A stretch of DNA of 64,000 nt from Coprococcus aceti (GTDB taxonomy: Bacteria > Bacillota > Clostridia > Lachnospirales > Lachnospiraceae): assembly GCF_025567285.1 (NCBI RefSeq), contig NZ_JAOQJT010000010.1, forward strand, positions 42,810 through 106,809, written 5' to 3'. This document shows positions 8,385-17,209 of the stretch, piece after piece. The notes below the pieces were generated by a model. The model was not told where the DNA came from. It saw only the letters and a program-made list of their open reading frames with translations, and searched no databases. A program made the translations under genes and the position numbers. The first letter of the stretch is position 1; each line of letters starts with the position of its first letter.

Positions 8385-10286
8385 CTATTTTACTTTAACT
8401 GATTTCGCCTTGCTCCACGCAGAGTAAAATGTCACTGACTTTCCATTTATCTTTACTGTCTTGTAGGTTCTCACACGTACATAATATGTCTTTCTACTCG
8501 CAAGCTTCTTGACACTTGTTCTGATCGTCTTGTTCTTGCTTACAGTCTTTACCTTTGTGCCACTTCTGAAATTCTTATTTGCACAATACTGTAACTGGTA
8601 ACCCGTTGTCTGTGTCATCTGCTTGTTCCATCTGACTGTCATGTTGCCCTTGCCGGACGCAGTCGCAGCAATGGTGGTTCCCTTCGGATTGATGGTGAAA
8701 TACATTGTCTTCGAATCCTTATATTTATTTCCGCACAATGTGACCTTGACCGAATATTTTCCTACATTTTTTCTCCCCGCACTGTAGGTGGCCTTGTAAT
8801 CCTTATTCTTTGTCAGAATATTCCCAGCGGCATCTTTTACTGTAACCGCCGGTGTTCTGACCTTTCCATTATATACATACGAAGCCGTATTAAGCTTAAT
8901 TGTAGACACCTTGGATATTCTGGATGTCGAAAGCTTTTTGCCGCATGACTTACACGTTGTGGTGATGACGCCAGCCTTCGACATTGTTGCTTTTGTTGTC
9001 ACAGTGTTCACCTTTGTGGCGTGCTTACATACGGTCGTCTTTGCTGTGAGGACGCCAGACGCGGCATTACTATACACCACGTAAGTGTTCTGTATATATT
9101 CAAGCTCACCGGATACCTTGTAACCCTGTGACAACATATACTCATTGCTGTAATACTGGTCTCTTGTAAATGAAACATTGTCTTCTGACTTCTCCACCAT
9201 ACAATATGATGACACATTTCCATACTTGTCTGTCACATCGCCAAGTACACCTGCTATGTCATATTTGAAATATGCATAATCTTTGTAGTTATTATCTATT
9301 GAATTATATAAAAATACACACTTATCGCCCGTCTTCTCCTCAATGTACACATATGCAGGTGAAGAGGATCTGAAAGAATATCCGGCAACAGATTCTTGTG
9401 TATCGGTGTATCCACACTCCTCAGCGTTGAATGTACCCTCTGTAGTCTTCAGCTCATGCATATAATACTTTCCATCGTTTCCTGGTATAGGCATGAGCTC
9501 ATACTCTGTATATATACGCACATTCTCTGCCTTTATCGTTCCATCTGGATTATACTCGGTACGCACCCCCTCCGTCACAGTATACAATTTCTTATCATCA
9601 GCTTTTTTGTACACCTGACAAATGTCACCTTCACCGCTCAGATCAATCTCTATGCTCTGTATCTGCTCATAGTTCATTCTGGTTGCCTGTGTCTTCTGAA
9701 GACCGGTCAAACCATTTACAGCAAAACAATCTGCAACCGTTGTGTTCATGGCCAGAACAAGGTTGCCGTCCGTCTTTCCCGCAAATGCGTGTACCTCAGC
9801 ATTTCCGCTTATCTTGAAGTATGATCTTGTTCCCTCCGGCTGTAAAACTATTGCGTCAGTTGACTTCTGCTTCTCGTTGACATACAATTTACCGTCACCA
9901 ACGATTTCCACAGAACCGCCATATCCATCTCCCCATGCATACAATGCACTTACATGACTCGTTCCCACGAGCTTGATCTTAAAATCATCGCCCATCATAT
10001 TGGTAACGACCCTGTAATCCGGCAAATTACAATTGGTGAGTGTCAAAGTGTTCGTACTCTTGTCATACACCGCACCTTTGGCACTGGTAGTTGTTCCTGC
10101 CTGCGGAGTCCTGAAGCTGTACACATATATCGCTTCGTTATTATCCGGATTGTAGAACTCAACATATGCAAAGCTCCACTCCTCATCCTCACATGGTCCA
10201 TTGTTCGCAGCCATCGCCGCGACACCGCCTACCGTCAGAATAAAAATAAACGACAGCAGAAATGTCAATCTCCTGAAATGCTTCAT
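8385..10286 (-). CDS. Secreted protein with C-terminal fibronectin III-like domain, function unknown
   Basis: About 633 aa with a clear signal peptide (MKHFRR, hydrophobic 8-22, then AMAANN). The N-terminal half has beta-rich, repeat-like segments (AVYDKSTNTLTLTNC type) resembling carbohydrate-binding or adhesin modules. A middle pair of CxxC motifs (TTCKSCGKK, about 450) could bind metal. A Lys/Tyr-rich segment follows, then a C-terminal Fn3-like module (YQLQYCANKNF to YYVRVRTYKT) common in clostridial surface proteins. There is no LPXTG motif or C-terminal TM helix, so it is likely released or non-covalently wall-bound. The start is taken two codons inside the longest frame, where AAGGGGGA has correct spacing. 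Confidence 0.72.
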   Translation of the reverse strand: MKHFRRLTFLLSFIFILTVGGVAAMAANNGPCEDEEWSFAYVEFYNPDNNEAIYVYSFRTPQAGTTTSAKGAVYDKSTNTLTLTNCNLPDYRVVTNMMGDDFKIKLVGTSHVSALYAWGDGYGGSVEIVGDGKLYVNEKQKSTDAIVLQPEGTRSYFKISGNAEVHAFAGKTDGNLVLAMNTTVADCFAVNGLTGLQKTQATRMNYEQIQSIEIDLSGEGDICQVYKKADDKKLYTVTEGVRTEYNPDGTIKAENVRIYTEYELMPIPGNDGKYYMHELKTTEGTFNAEECGYTDTQESVAGYSFRSSSPAYVYIEEKTGDKCVFLYNSIDNNYKDYAYFKYDIAGVLGDVTDKYGNVSSYCMVEKSEDNVSFTRDQYYSNEYMLSQGYKVSGELEYIQNTYVVYSNAASGVLTAKTTVCKHATKVNTVTTKATMSKAGVITTTCKSCGKKLSTSRISKVSTIKLNTASYVYNGKVRTPAVTVKDAAGNILTKNKDYKATYSAGRKNVGKYSVKVTLCGNKYKDSKTMYFTINPKGTTIAATASGKGNMTVRWNKQMTQTTGYQLQYCANKNFRSGTKVKTVSKNKTIRTSVKKLASRKTYYVRVRTYKTVKINGKSVTFYSAWSKAKSVKVK

Positions 10287-10318
10287 AGTCATTCCCCCTT
10301 CTATGATATTCTTCGTCT

Positions 10319-10339
10319 ACAGGTAAGTAACTCACCTGT
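10319..10339. promoter_or_regulatory. Palindrome upstream of the secreted-protein gene
   Basis: A near-perfect 21-bp palindrome (ACAGGTAAGTAACTCACCTGT) lies about 35 bases upstream of the start codon of the secreted protein. Its size and place suit a dimeric repressor or activator site. A minus-strand TATAAT lies just upstream, so it would be in the leader. Confidence 0.4.
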
Positions 10340-10511
10340 TGTTTTATGTCATAGATTATAGTCATCTGCTGTCGTTTTCATAACGTTACATATGTCTCAA
10401 TATGTGCTATATATTCAATTTTACATTCATTCATCACTTTTATCTAATCCATATGTGTATTTTCAATCTGGCACACTTATACTTCCATAGCAATCAACTC
10501 TCACGCAATCA

Positions 10512-11996
10512 TCATTCCTCATGCCATCCATAATAATACTGAATAAGGCCTACTCTGGTCTTCGTTCCAGTCTTCTCATTCATGGAAGATATATGCCTAT
10601 ATAGGGATGCCCTTGATATGTACAGCTCATCCGCTATATCCTGTACACTGCCATCAGATACAAGCAACTTCTGCAACACCTCCCGCTCACGTCCAGTGAG
10701 GTGATGAGCATCTGCAAAGCATTCAAAATCAACCTCAACTCTTGCGTTAGAATTCTCCGCCGATTTCGTCACTTTTTCTTCATCATATCGTCTATATTGT
10801 TCCTTCTGTAGATTTTCAAGCACAAATACCGCAATGCTTATAAGTACGAGCAACAATATGACCACTACACTCATAACCATGATTCCGGGGGAATCTATCA
10901 GCATATATGATATTATTCCCACAATACCCGCACCAATGTTGTTGACTGCCCTTCCGGCACCAGACCAAAGCGCTGACCAACGCATTCCATAGGATACATT
11001 TATGAATCCTGTCGTGAAATACACTACGAAGAATCCGGCTGCAAGATAGAATACAATCAGACCTATGATAAATGCCCCTCCAAACTCTATGATAAGCATG
11101 GCTATAACGGACAACACTGTAACGCAGTACATCATCTGATTCATAAAGCGCTGATCTTTTATATCAAACAAGAAGCCTGCTGCAACTCCGCTTAATGCGA
11201 GAAACAACCTTGGCCATTGCCCCACATCTGCCCCGCCCTCAGCGTGGACAACGGTCACAACATTATCCAGTGCGGAAAATATAAACGTCATAAGAAGAAC
11301 AACCATCACAAGCGCCACAGCCACCGATCCGCTATCAGGAGTTGTTTCGTCACATTTTTCTTTGCAATCCGTTTTGTTCCGCTCATCTACCATGTATGTG
11401 TCCGCTTCTGCGTATTCATCTCTGGCCAGAAAAAGTATCACTGCAAGTGCCACTATGGCCAGCGAGAACATAACCATACGCAGGATCACATTGTCTATAA
11501 GATTATAATTGATATACTGCAGAAGCAGTCCAAGTGCATATGAAATTCCCACAATTACCGTAAGATGCTTTCTATCCGTATAATCGCGGCTCACATCGTG
11601 ATACACGCGTCCTCCCATAACACCACACACAATAAAGAATATAATTCCATATAACAGTATCAATTTGCCGGAACACAGTATTATCGCTGCGAGCGCGGCA
11701 ACCTCCACTATATTCAAAGTAATAATTATTATCTGTTTGATTTTGCTGCCGACATATCTCTCAATCAGTGCATATATGAATAGTCCCACCGCACTGGCCA
11801 GCAGTATCACGCTCTGATACAACAGAACACTTCTGGCATCCACAAACTCCGCAGCCCTGCTGTCGAAGAAGAATTCCATACCCAGAAATACAAAGCTGAA
11901 CAGAGCCAGCGAGATCACACTTCTGATATGCGCCGGTTCAAAGCCTTTTTCATTATTATTTATTTTTTCAACATCCACTGATCTTTCCCCTGACAT
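10512..11996 (-). CDS. LuxR-family regulator with 12-TM MFS-like N-terminal domain
   Basis: A 494-aa membrane-bound transcription regulator. About 12 hydrophobic helices span residues 25-405. The C-terminal 65 residues are a LuxR/NarL-type HTH: LTGREREVLQKLL, then VQDIADELYISRASLYRHIS. No receiver or autoinducer domain is present, so the MFS-like part is the likely sensor. Similar 12-TM/LuxR proteins are known in gut Actinobacteria and Clostridia, where ligands are mostly unknown. AGGAG precedes the ATG. It may act on the downstream secreted protein gene or the upstream MATE gene (inference only). Confidence 0.82.
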   Translation of the reverse strand: MSGERSVDVEKINNNEKGFEPAHIRSVISLALFSFVFLGMEFFFDSRAAEFVDARSVLLYQSVILLASAVGLFIYALIERYVGSKIKQIIIITLNIVEVAALAAIILCSGKLILLYGIIFFIVCGVMGGRVYHDVSRDYTDRKHLTVIVGISYALGLLLQYINYNLIDNVILRMVMFSLAIVALAVILFLARDEYAEADTYMVDERNKTDCKEKCDETTPDSGSVAVALVMVVLLMTFIFSALDNVVTVVHAEGGADVGQWPRLFLALSGVAAGFLFDIKDQRFMNQMMYCVTVLSVIAMLIIEFGGAFIIGLIVFYLAAGFFVVYFTTGFINVSYGMRWSALWSGAGRAVNNIGAGIVGIISYMLIDSPGIMVMSVVVILLLVLISIAVFVLENLQKEQYRRYDEEKVTKSAENSNARVEVDFECFADAHHLTGREREVLQKLLVSDGSVQDIADELYISRASLYRHISSMNEKTGTKTRVGLIQYYYGWHEE

Positions 11997-12119
11997 ATAT
12001 GGTCATCTCCTGTTTATTCTGTATTAAAGATAATATAGCGCTGAATTTTTGTCAAAATATAAAGTATGCTAATTCATAACACCTATATCCCTTGGAATAT
12101 CAATGTGATTGAATCGAAG

Positions 12120-12145
12120 AAGGACGCCCCCCAAAAGGCGTCCTT
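12120..12145. terminator. Hairpin after the MATE gene
   Basis: A 9-bp perfect stem AAGGACGCC/GGCGTCCTT with an 8-base loop. The T-run is poor on the minus strand (CTTCTTCG), so termination strength is uncertain. Position 18 bases past the MATE stop fits a terminator. Confidence 0.55.
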
Positions 12146-12162
12146 GCTATATTAATTATTAT

Positions 12163-13542
12163 CTATGCATTTTCCGTACCGTCATCTTCTCTCTGACACT
12201 TTCTTATATACACAGAAAATCTCACAGATGCGGTGAGTGCTATCACAATCCATGTAAATATATTCGTATACCACACTCCCCAGAATCCCATCTTTAACAC
12301 ATACATCAGTATCAGTGCAAATACTATCCTTCCTCCCACCTCAAGAGCACCATTCAGCATGGAGAACACCACATCCCCCATTCCATTTAATGCGCCTCTC
12401 ATGGTATATATCGTTCCAAGTGCAATATACATACTTCCGGATATCACAAGTCCCTTTGCGCCAAGCCTTATGACATTCTCCTCCGTCACGAAAAATCCCA
12501 CAACATTTTCCCTGAAAACTGCTACCAGACAGAACATTGCTGCGCCAAGAGCCAGCGTGATGAGCTCTGTCTGCCATACCGCTCTGCGCACCCTTTCGTA
12601 CTTGCGTGCGCCACAGTTCTGTCCTGCAAATGTAGACAATGCAAGTCCCAGAGAACTAAACGGCTGGAATATGATTCCCTCAACCTTTCCTGTTGCAGTA
12701 TATGCAGCCATGACCTCCGGACCATATCCATTTATAAGGGTCTGCAGTATTGAGCAGGATATTGATATCATGGAAGTCTGAACCGCCATTGGTATACCGA
12801 TACTGAAATCTTCCTTCATTATATCTCTGTCAAACTTGAAATGGCCTCTCTTCAGTCTGAAATAGGGATTGGTTTTCACCGCATAACATATAGAGCCAAC
12901 GCTAGACAGGATCTGACTGAGAACCGTTGCATATGCGGCACCGGCAACGCCCATATCCATGTATATGACAAACACTATATCAAGCACAACATTTATGGCA
13001 GAAGCAATCATGAGAAATATAAGTGGGGTCTTTGAATCCCCAAGTGCCCTTAGCACAGCAGAAATTCCGTTATAAATAGCCACCGCTATCGTAAATCCAC
13101 AGGTGATCCTCATGTATGTATATGCGTAGTCAAATGTCTCTGCAGGGGTCTTCATGAGCCTTATAATAGGCCCCGCAAAACAATATCCCAGTATACTCAT
13201 GAGTGCACCAACCGCCAATATAACAAACAATGCATTTGCTATGGCTTTTTTTACCTGCTCTTCTTTCTTCGCTCCAAAATGTCTTGATATGACAACACCT
13301 ATTCCAGATGCCATTCCATTGCACAAAGAAAAAAACAGGAAACTGATCATTCCAACTGATCCCACACCGCCAAGCGCATTTGCCCCTAGATGACGACCAA
13401 CCACTATCGAATCAACCAGGCTGTATACCTGCTGAAATAGATTGCCTATAAGTAGCGGAACTGAGAACTTCATGATCAGTTTCATACTGCTTCCCTCTGT
13501 CATATCCATAACATATTCTTTTTTGTTCAATACCTTTTCCAC
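12163..13542 (-). CDS. MATE family efflux transporter
   Basis: A 459-aa, 12-TM multidrug and toxic compound extrusion protein, driven by Na+ or H+. The family opening KFSVPLLIGNLFQQVYSLVDSIVVG and its second-half counterpart (GIPMAVQTSMISISCSIL) are present. Length is standard. The start codon is GTG at 13542, with CAAGGAG 9 bases upstream; the next ATG is 11 codons in and lacks a site. It is monocistronic. Confidence 0.92.
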   Translation of the reverse strand: MEKVLNKKEYVMDMTEGSSMKLIMKFSVPLLIGNLFQQVYSLVDSIVVGRHLGANALGGVGSVGMISFLFFSLCNGMASGIGVVISRHFGAKKEEQVKKAIANALFVILAVGALMSILGYCFAGPIIRLMKTPAETFDYAYTYMRITCGFTIAVAIYNGISAVLRALGDSKTPLIFLMIASAINVVLDIVFVIYMDMGVAGAAYATVLSQILSSVGSICYAVKTNPYFRLKRGHFKFDRDIMKEDFSIGIPMAVQTSMISISCSILQTLINGYGPEVMAAYTATGKVEGIIFQPFSSLGLALSTFAGQNCGARKYERVRRAVWQTELITLALGAAMFCLVAVFRENVVGFFVTEENVIRLGAKGLVISGSMYIALGTIYTMRGALNGMGDVVFSMLNGALEVGGRIVFALILMYVLKMGFWGVWYTNIFTWIVIALTASVRFSVYIRKCQREDDGTENA

Positions 13543-13702
13543 TATGTTTGCTCCTTGTATATATTTAGATTATCCATGATATACAAACTCATGAATCACC
13601 TTGCAGATTTTCATAGCAGCACCATCCGTATTGTAATCCCTGTGTATTAACCCATATGCCTCATCATAACATAAGTTATGCTAAGGTCAAGAAGCTAAAT
13701 GG

Positions 13703-13807
13703 CTAATCTTCTATATACTCAACATAATCTCTTTCATCAGCGAAAAGCTGGTACTCTCCGTCCACATATCCCATATACCCTTCCGAAACAAAATATCCTT
13801 TTATCAT
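13703..13807 (-). CDS. 34-aa conserved-type small protein
   Basis: A short frame of 34 codons starting ATG at 13807 with a near-perfect AGGAGG 7 bases upstream. The peptide begins MIKGYFVSEGYMGYVDGEY and ends in an acidic stretch (DERDYVEYIED). It is very rich in Tyr and Gly. From memory, similar GYMGYV-type micro-proteins occur widely in Lachnospiraceae without known function. It stands between the MATE and ROK kinase genes. The strong ribosome site and codon-like composition support it as real. Confidence 0.65.
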   Translation of the reverse strand: MIKGYFVSEGYMGYVDGEYQLFADERDYVEYIED

Positions 13808-13952
13808 GATCACGCCTCCTGTACACTTTATCTTCCAAGCTTCAAGCCTCTATCAAGCTCCTTAATATGGCTCTATCTTATCTTGTCAAGTGTCCAAAAA
13901 AGCGTACACCAATTCTCTTTTATATTCCACAAGTACCGACGCAAATCCGGGC

Positions 13953-13981
13953 TTGAAGATAAGTGACACGGCATATATAAT
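13953..13981 (+). promoter_or_regulatory. Promoter of the ROK kinase gene
   Basis: TTGAAG (13953-13958) and TATAAT (13976-13981) are separated by 17 bases on the plus strand. They lie about 50 bases before the ATG. A small hairpin GCCAT/ATGGC sits in the leader. Confidence 0.65.
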
Positions 13982-14034
13982 GTATATAATTTTGAAAAAT
14001 TTCTGCCATATAAACATGGCACCAAGGAGGAAAT

Positions 14035-14889
14035 ATGTACTACGGCGCACTTGAAGCCGGTGGCACCAAGATGGTTTGTGCCATAGGCGATGCAGACAAG
14101 AATATAATAGACAGAATATCCATACCGACGGGCACACCTGACCAGTCCCTGCCTGCCATGATAGATTACTTTAAGAAATATGACATATCCGCTCTCGGAA
14201 TCGGTACATTTGGCCCGGCCGACATCAATCCTAATTCCCCTACCTACGGCTCCATCATGAGGAGTCCCAAGAAAGATTGGGAGGGATTCAGCCTTTACAA
14301 AGCATTTACGGATGCGCTTGGCTGCCTGGTTGTGGTGGACACAGACGTAAACGCAGCAGCCTGGGGTGAATACCTGTATGGAGCACTGAAAGGACTCAAC
14401 TCGGGAATGTACCTCACTGTTGGAACCGGCATCGGCGGCGGTATAATATCCGATGGCAGACTCATTCACGGCATGGAACACCCGGAGACAGGCCACATCC
14501 TCATCCCTAGACGAACCGGCGATGATATACCATGTACCTGCCGATTCCACCAGAGCTGTGTAGAGGGTCTTGCATCCGGCCCTATGCTTGAGCGCAGAAC
14601 CGGAATGAAAGGCAAAGACATCCCAGCCGACTCACCGGTATGGGATCTTGAAGCATTTTATATAGCTGAGGCACTGGTCAACTACACCATGTGCTACTCA
14701 GTTGAGAGGATCGTCCTTGGCGGCGGAGTCATGGACAACAAATTCCTGTTCCCTATGATCCGCAATTACTACACTGAACTGCTGTCGGGTTACATTGACA
14801 TGCCACAGGTCAAGGACACCGACACATACATTGTTCCCGCAGGGCTCGAGGGAAATCAGGGCATCATAGGTGCTATGAACCTGTTCTGA
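14035..14889 (+). CDS. ROK-family sugar kinase, probable fructokinase
   Basis: A 284-aa ROK kinase. The N-terminal ATP motif is GALEAGGTKMVCAIGD; the catalytic region is DTDVNAAAWGEYLYGA (about 100); the second phosphate motif is LTVGTGIGGGIISDG. The zinc site is H..C-x-C..H..C (GHILIPRR, then PCTCRFHQSC), and this GmuE/ScrK-like spacing points to fructokinase. Reaction: fructose plus ATP to fructose 6-phosphate. AAGGAGG lies 6 bases upstream of the ATG. It is monocistronic, one of the few plus-strand core genes. Confidence 0.88.
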   Translation: MYYGALEAGGTKMVCAIGDADKNIIDRISIPTGTPDQSLPAMIDYFKKYDISALGIGTFGPADINPNSPTYGSIMRSPKKDWEGFSLYKAFTDALGCLVVVDTDVNAAAWGEYLYGALKGLNSGMYLTVGTGIGGGIISDGRLIHGMEHPETGHILIPRRTGDDIPCTCRFHQSCVEGLASGPMLERRTGMKGKDIPADSPVWDLEAFYIAEALVNYTMCYSVERIVLGGGVMDNKFLFPMIRNYYTELLSGYIDMPQVKDTDTYIVPAGLEGNQGIIGAMNLF

Positions 14890-14906
14890 TACACACATTT
14901 GTCCAC

Positions 14907-14949
14907 AAAAAAACAGTTTCACCGATCGACTGGTGAAACTGTTTTTTCT
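14907..14949. terminator. Bidirectional rho-independent terminator
   Basis: AAACAGTTTCACC pairs perfectly with GGTGAAACTGTTT (14911-14943), with A-runs on the left and T-runs on the right. It sits between the convergent ROK kinase gene and the glycosyltransferase gene and can serve both. Confidence 0.92.
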
Positions 14950-14952
14950 TTT

Positions 14953-15933
14953 CTATGCTGTTGCCTTCTCATACTCCTCAAAGGTCTTATCCATGATAAC
15001 CTTGTACTTGCCATACTCGGTCTTGTTGTAGAAGCACTCCTCTGAAAGACTCTTGATACCAAACTCCTCGAACCACTCTTCCTTAAGCTTGTTGAACAGA
15101 ACCTTCTTCTTTGGTCCTGTGATGGTCTCCAGATGCCACAGACTGAAATGCAGTGCATAGTTGATGTAATCCTGCTCATACTCCCAGAAATTGCCGTGGG
15201 CTTCAAGCGCCGCCTTGAGTGCCACAAGAGCCTCGTGGAAGCACTGCCATGACTTCTCTCTGGTGTTGGACAATGACTTTGGATTGTTTCTTCTCTGGTG
15301 TGCAAGCACCTCGTCCACTATCTCTATATTTGTTGCAAATGCTATCGCTGAAAATACGAACAGCATATCATTCGAAGTTCTGAGCTGCTGGAATCGGAAA
15401 TGGTTCTCCTCAACATATTCCCTGCTGAAGAGCTTATCCCAAGCCCATCCCACAAACACCTTGAATATATTGCCCGTGAAATTACGAAAATACATTGGTC
15501 TGTACGGTGGAAGCTCCTTCTCGTGAAGTGTCCATCTGACCTGAACAAATTCCTGAAGATCCTCTCTGTACTGATCTGATCTGAACACAACTACCTGAGC
15601 TCTGGTCTCGTGAGCCTTGCTCCATGCCTTTTCCAGCATGTCCGGCTCAAAGAAATCATCGGAATCCAGAAATGAAAGATACTCTCCGGTCGCGATCTCA
15701 AGACCTTTGTTTCTCGCTGCCCCGGCTCCGGCATTTGCCTGCTGTATAACCTTTACACGCTGATCCTTCGCCTCATATTCCTTCAATATCGCCAGAGAAT
15801 CATCTGTGGAGCCATCATCCACGCAAATGATCTCTATATCCTTAAGTGTCTGACCCACTATACTGTCCATGCACTGGCGCAGATAATCAGACACATTGTA
15901 AACAGGAAGAATAACTGATACCTTTGTACCCAT
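14953..15933 (-). CDS. Family 2 glycosyltransferase
   Basis: A 326-aa GT-A fold glycosyltransferase. Visible motifs are VSVILPVYNVSDYLRQC at the N-terminus, VDDGSTDDSL (about 35), AGAGAARNKGLEIATGEYLSF and the metal-binding LDSDD (about 90). The start at 15933 is chosen for AGAGG upstream and the family-type start; this leaves an 11-base gap to the preceding glycosyltransferase gene, so the two form an operon. It probably adds a sugar to a surface polymer. Acceptor and donor are unknown. Confidence 0.88.
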   Translation of the reverse strand: MGTKVSVILPVYNVSDYLRQCMDSIVGQTLKDIEIICVDDGSTDDSLAILKEYEAKDQRVKVIQQANAGAGAARNKGLEIATGEYLSFLDSDDFFEPDMLEKAWSKAHETRAQVVVFRSDQYREDLQEFVQVRWTLHEKELPPYRPMYFRNFTGNIFKVFVGWAWDKLFSREYVEENHFRFQQLRTSNDMLFVFSAIAFATNIEIVDEVLAHQRRNNPKSLSNTREKSWQCFHEALVALKAALEAHGNFWEYEQDYINYALHFSLWHLETITGPKKKVLFNKLKEEWFEEFGIKSLSEECFYNKTEYGKYKVIMDKTFEEYEKATA

Positions 15934-15943
15934 AGCTTTACCT

Positions 15944-17092
15944 CTATTTGTTTCGACTAAATAAACTCTTGATCTTTCTAGGTATGAACATAATGACCGC
16001 ACCGATCCTGAATGTAGGTGTCTTCTTCACTCTGTCCAGATCTGCACGGGTCTGATGAACCAGACCACGGAGTCTCTTGACTTCTCTCTCAAGCTTGCGC
16101 TCACGATCTGTACATGCGATCCTTGTATAATAGTAATCGTCAGGGGACTTGATGATAAACTGGATGTTCGCCCACTCAAGCTTTGTAAATATAGTCTGAT
16201 CAATCTCCTGCATCTCCATTGCTCTCTTGAACTCGGAGCTGTATCTTCTTATATAATCCTTCTTGAATTCAGGTCCGATTCTCCTGATCGTCTCGTTGTA
16301 ATTGTGGTATTTCTTGAGCCAGTATACGCCTCTGAAACGCTCCCAGATCTCAGGATCCTTTACAAGTATATCTCTGATGTGATCATACTCAACATTGACA
16401 CAGTATACCTTCTCTCTGCTGTGAACAGATGAATTCGGGTTATCTCTGCGGTTCATATAATATGGCTTGTTCACTATCATAGCTCTCTTGGCATATATAA
16501 ATGTCTGGAACCAGAAACCATTGTCCTGGAATGATGCTCCCGGAGTCTCGTTGTGTCTGATATGATACTCCTCTATGAAGCTTCTCTTGTAAATTCCACT
16601 CCATGTGTTCATAATGAAACGGATCGCACTTGGTGTCTCGCTTGGATTGAACACAACATTATAATCCTCTGCATTCGGTGACAAGTGGTTGTACACCAAA
16701 GTCATGTTGCCATTGTCATCGTTGCGCTTAAATCTATAGAAATCTGCCTTTACAAGGTCAAGGTCGTTCTCAACCGCCTTGTTGTACAGTTCCTCATACA
16801 TATTAAGTGGCACAAAATCATCAGGCTCAACTATACCAATATACTCACCTGTAGCCTTATCAAGACCGATATTCATGCCTATTCCATAACCGCCATTTTC
16901 CTTGTCAACAATAATGATACGGTCGTCTTTCTCCGCATATCCCTTTAATATTTCAAGTGAACTATCTGTAGATCCGTCATTGATACATATGATCTCGATA
17001 TCCTTCAATGTCTGATTTACAACACTATCCATACACTCCACCAGATACATCTCTACGTTATATGTTGGAATGATGATTGAAACCTTTGCCAT
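15944..17092 (-). CDS. Family 2 glycosyltransferase
   Basis: A 382-aa protein. The GT-A catalytic domain (MAKVSIIIPTYNVEMYLVEC, INDGSTDSSLEIL, VDKENGGYGIGMNIG, GIVEPDD) is followed by a variable acceptor region. The C-terminal tail has a basic coiled segment (ERKLEREVKRLR) ending KIKSLFSRNK, perhaps for membrane contact. The metal motif reads EPDD instead of the more common DSDD. The start at 17092 has GGGAGAAG upstream and begins directly at the GT fold. It is the first gene of a two-gene operon with the next glycosyltransferase. Confidence 0.88.
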   Translation of the reverse strand: MAKVSIIIPTYNVEMYLVECMDSVVNQTLKDIEIICINDGSTDSSLEILKGYAEKDDRIIIVDKENGGYGIGMNIGLDKATGEYIGIVEPDDFVPLNMYEELYNKAVENDLDLVKADFYRFKRNDDNGNMTLVYNHLSPNAEDYNVVFNPSETPSAIRFIMNTWSGIYKRSFIEEYHIRHNETPGASFQDNGFWFQTFIYAKRAMIVNKPYYMNRRDNPNSSVHSREKVYCVNVEYDHIRDILVKDPEIWERFRGVYWLKKYHNYNETIRRIGPEFKKDYIRRYSSEFKRAMEMQEIDQTIFTKLEWANIQFIIKSPDDYYYTRIACTDRERKLEREVKRLRGLVHQTRADLDRVKKTPTFRIGAVIMFIPRKIKSLFSRNK

Positions 17093-17127
17093 CTTTCTTC
17101 TCCCATAAAATTTTATCACAATGTTAA

Positions 17128-17185
17128 TATGTGCTATAATGCACAATTCATGGGCATTATAGCACATACTATATATATTATGCAA
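17128..17185 (-). promoter_or_regulatory. Promoter with overlapping 15-bp inverted repeat, glycosyltransferase operon
   Basis: Minus-strand TTGCAT (17180-17185), 18-base spacer, TATAAT (17156-17161). The -10 lies inside one arm of a perfect 15-bp inverted repeat (17128-17142 and 17154-17168, TATGTGCTATAATGC). The geometry suggests an operator over the promoter or a leader hairpin. It lies 36-90 bases upstream of the operon start. Confidence 0.55.
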
Positions 17186-17209
17186 TTTTTGATTTTATTT
17201 ATTTATAAG

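Noticed and set aside
13873..14550. Long minus-strand frame opposite the ROK kinase
   Set aside because: The plus strand encodes a clear ROK kinase with all motifs; the opposite frame is a shadow without a start signal.
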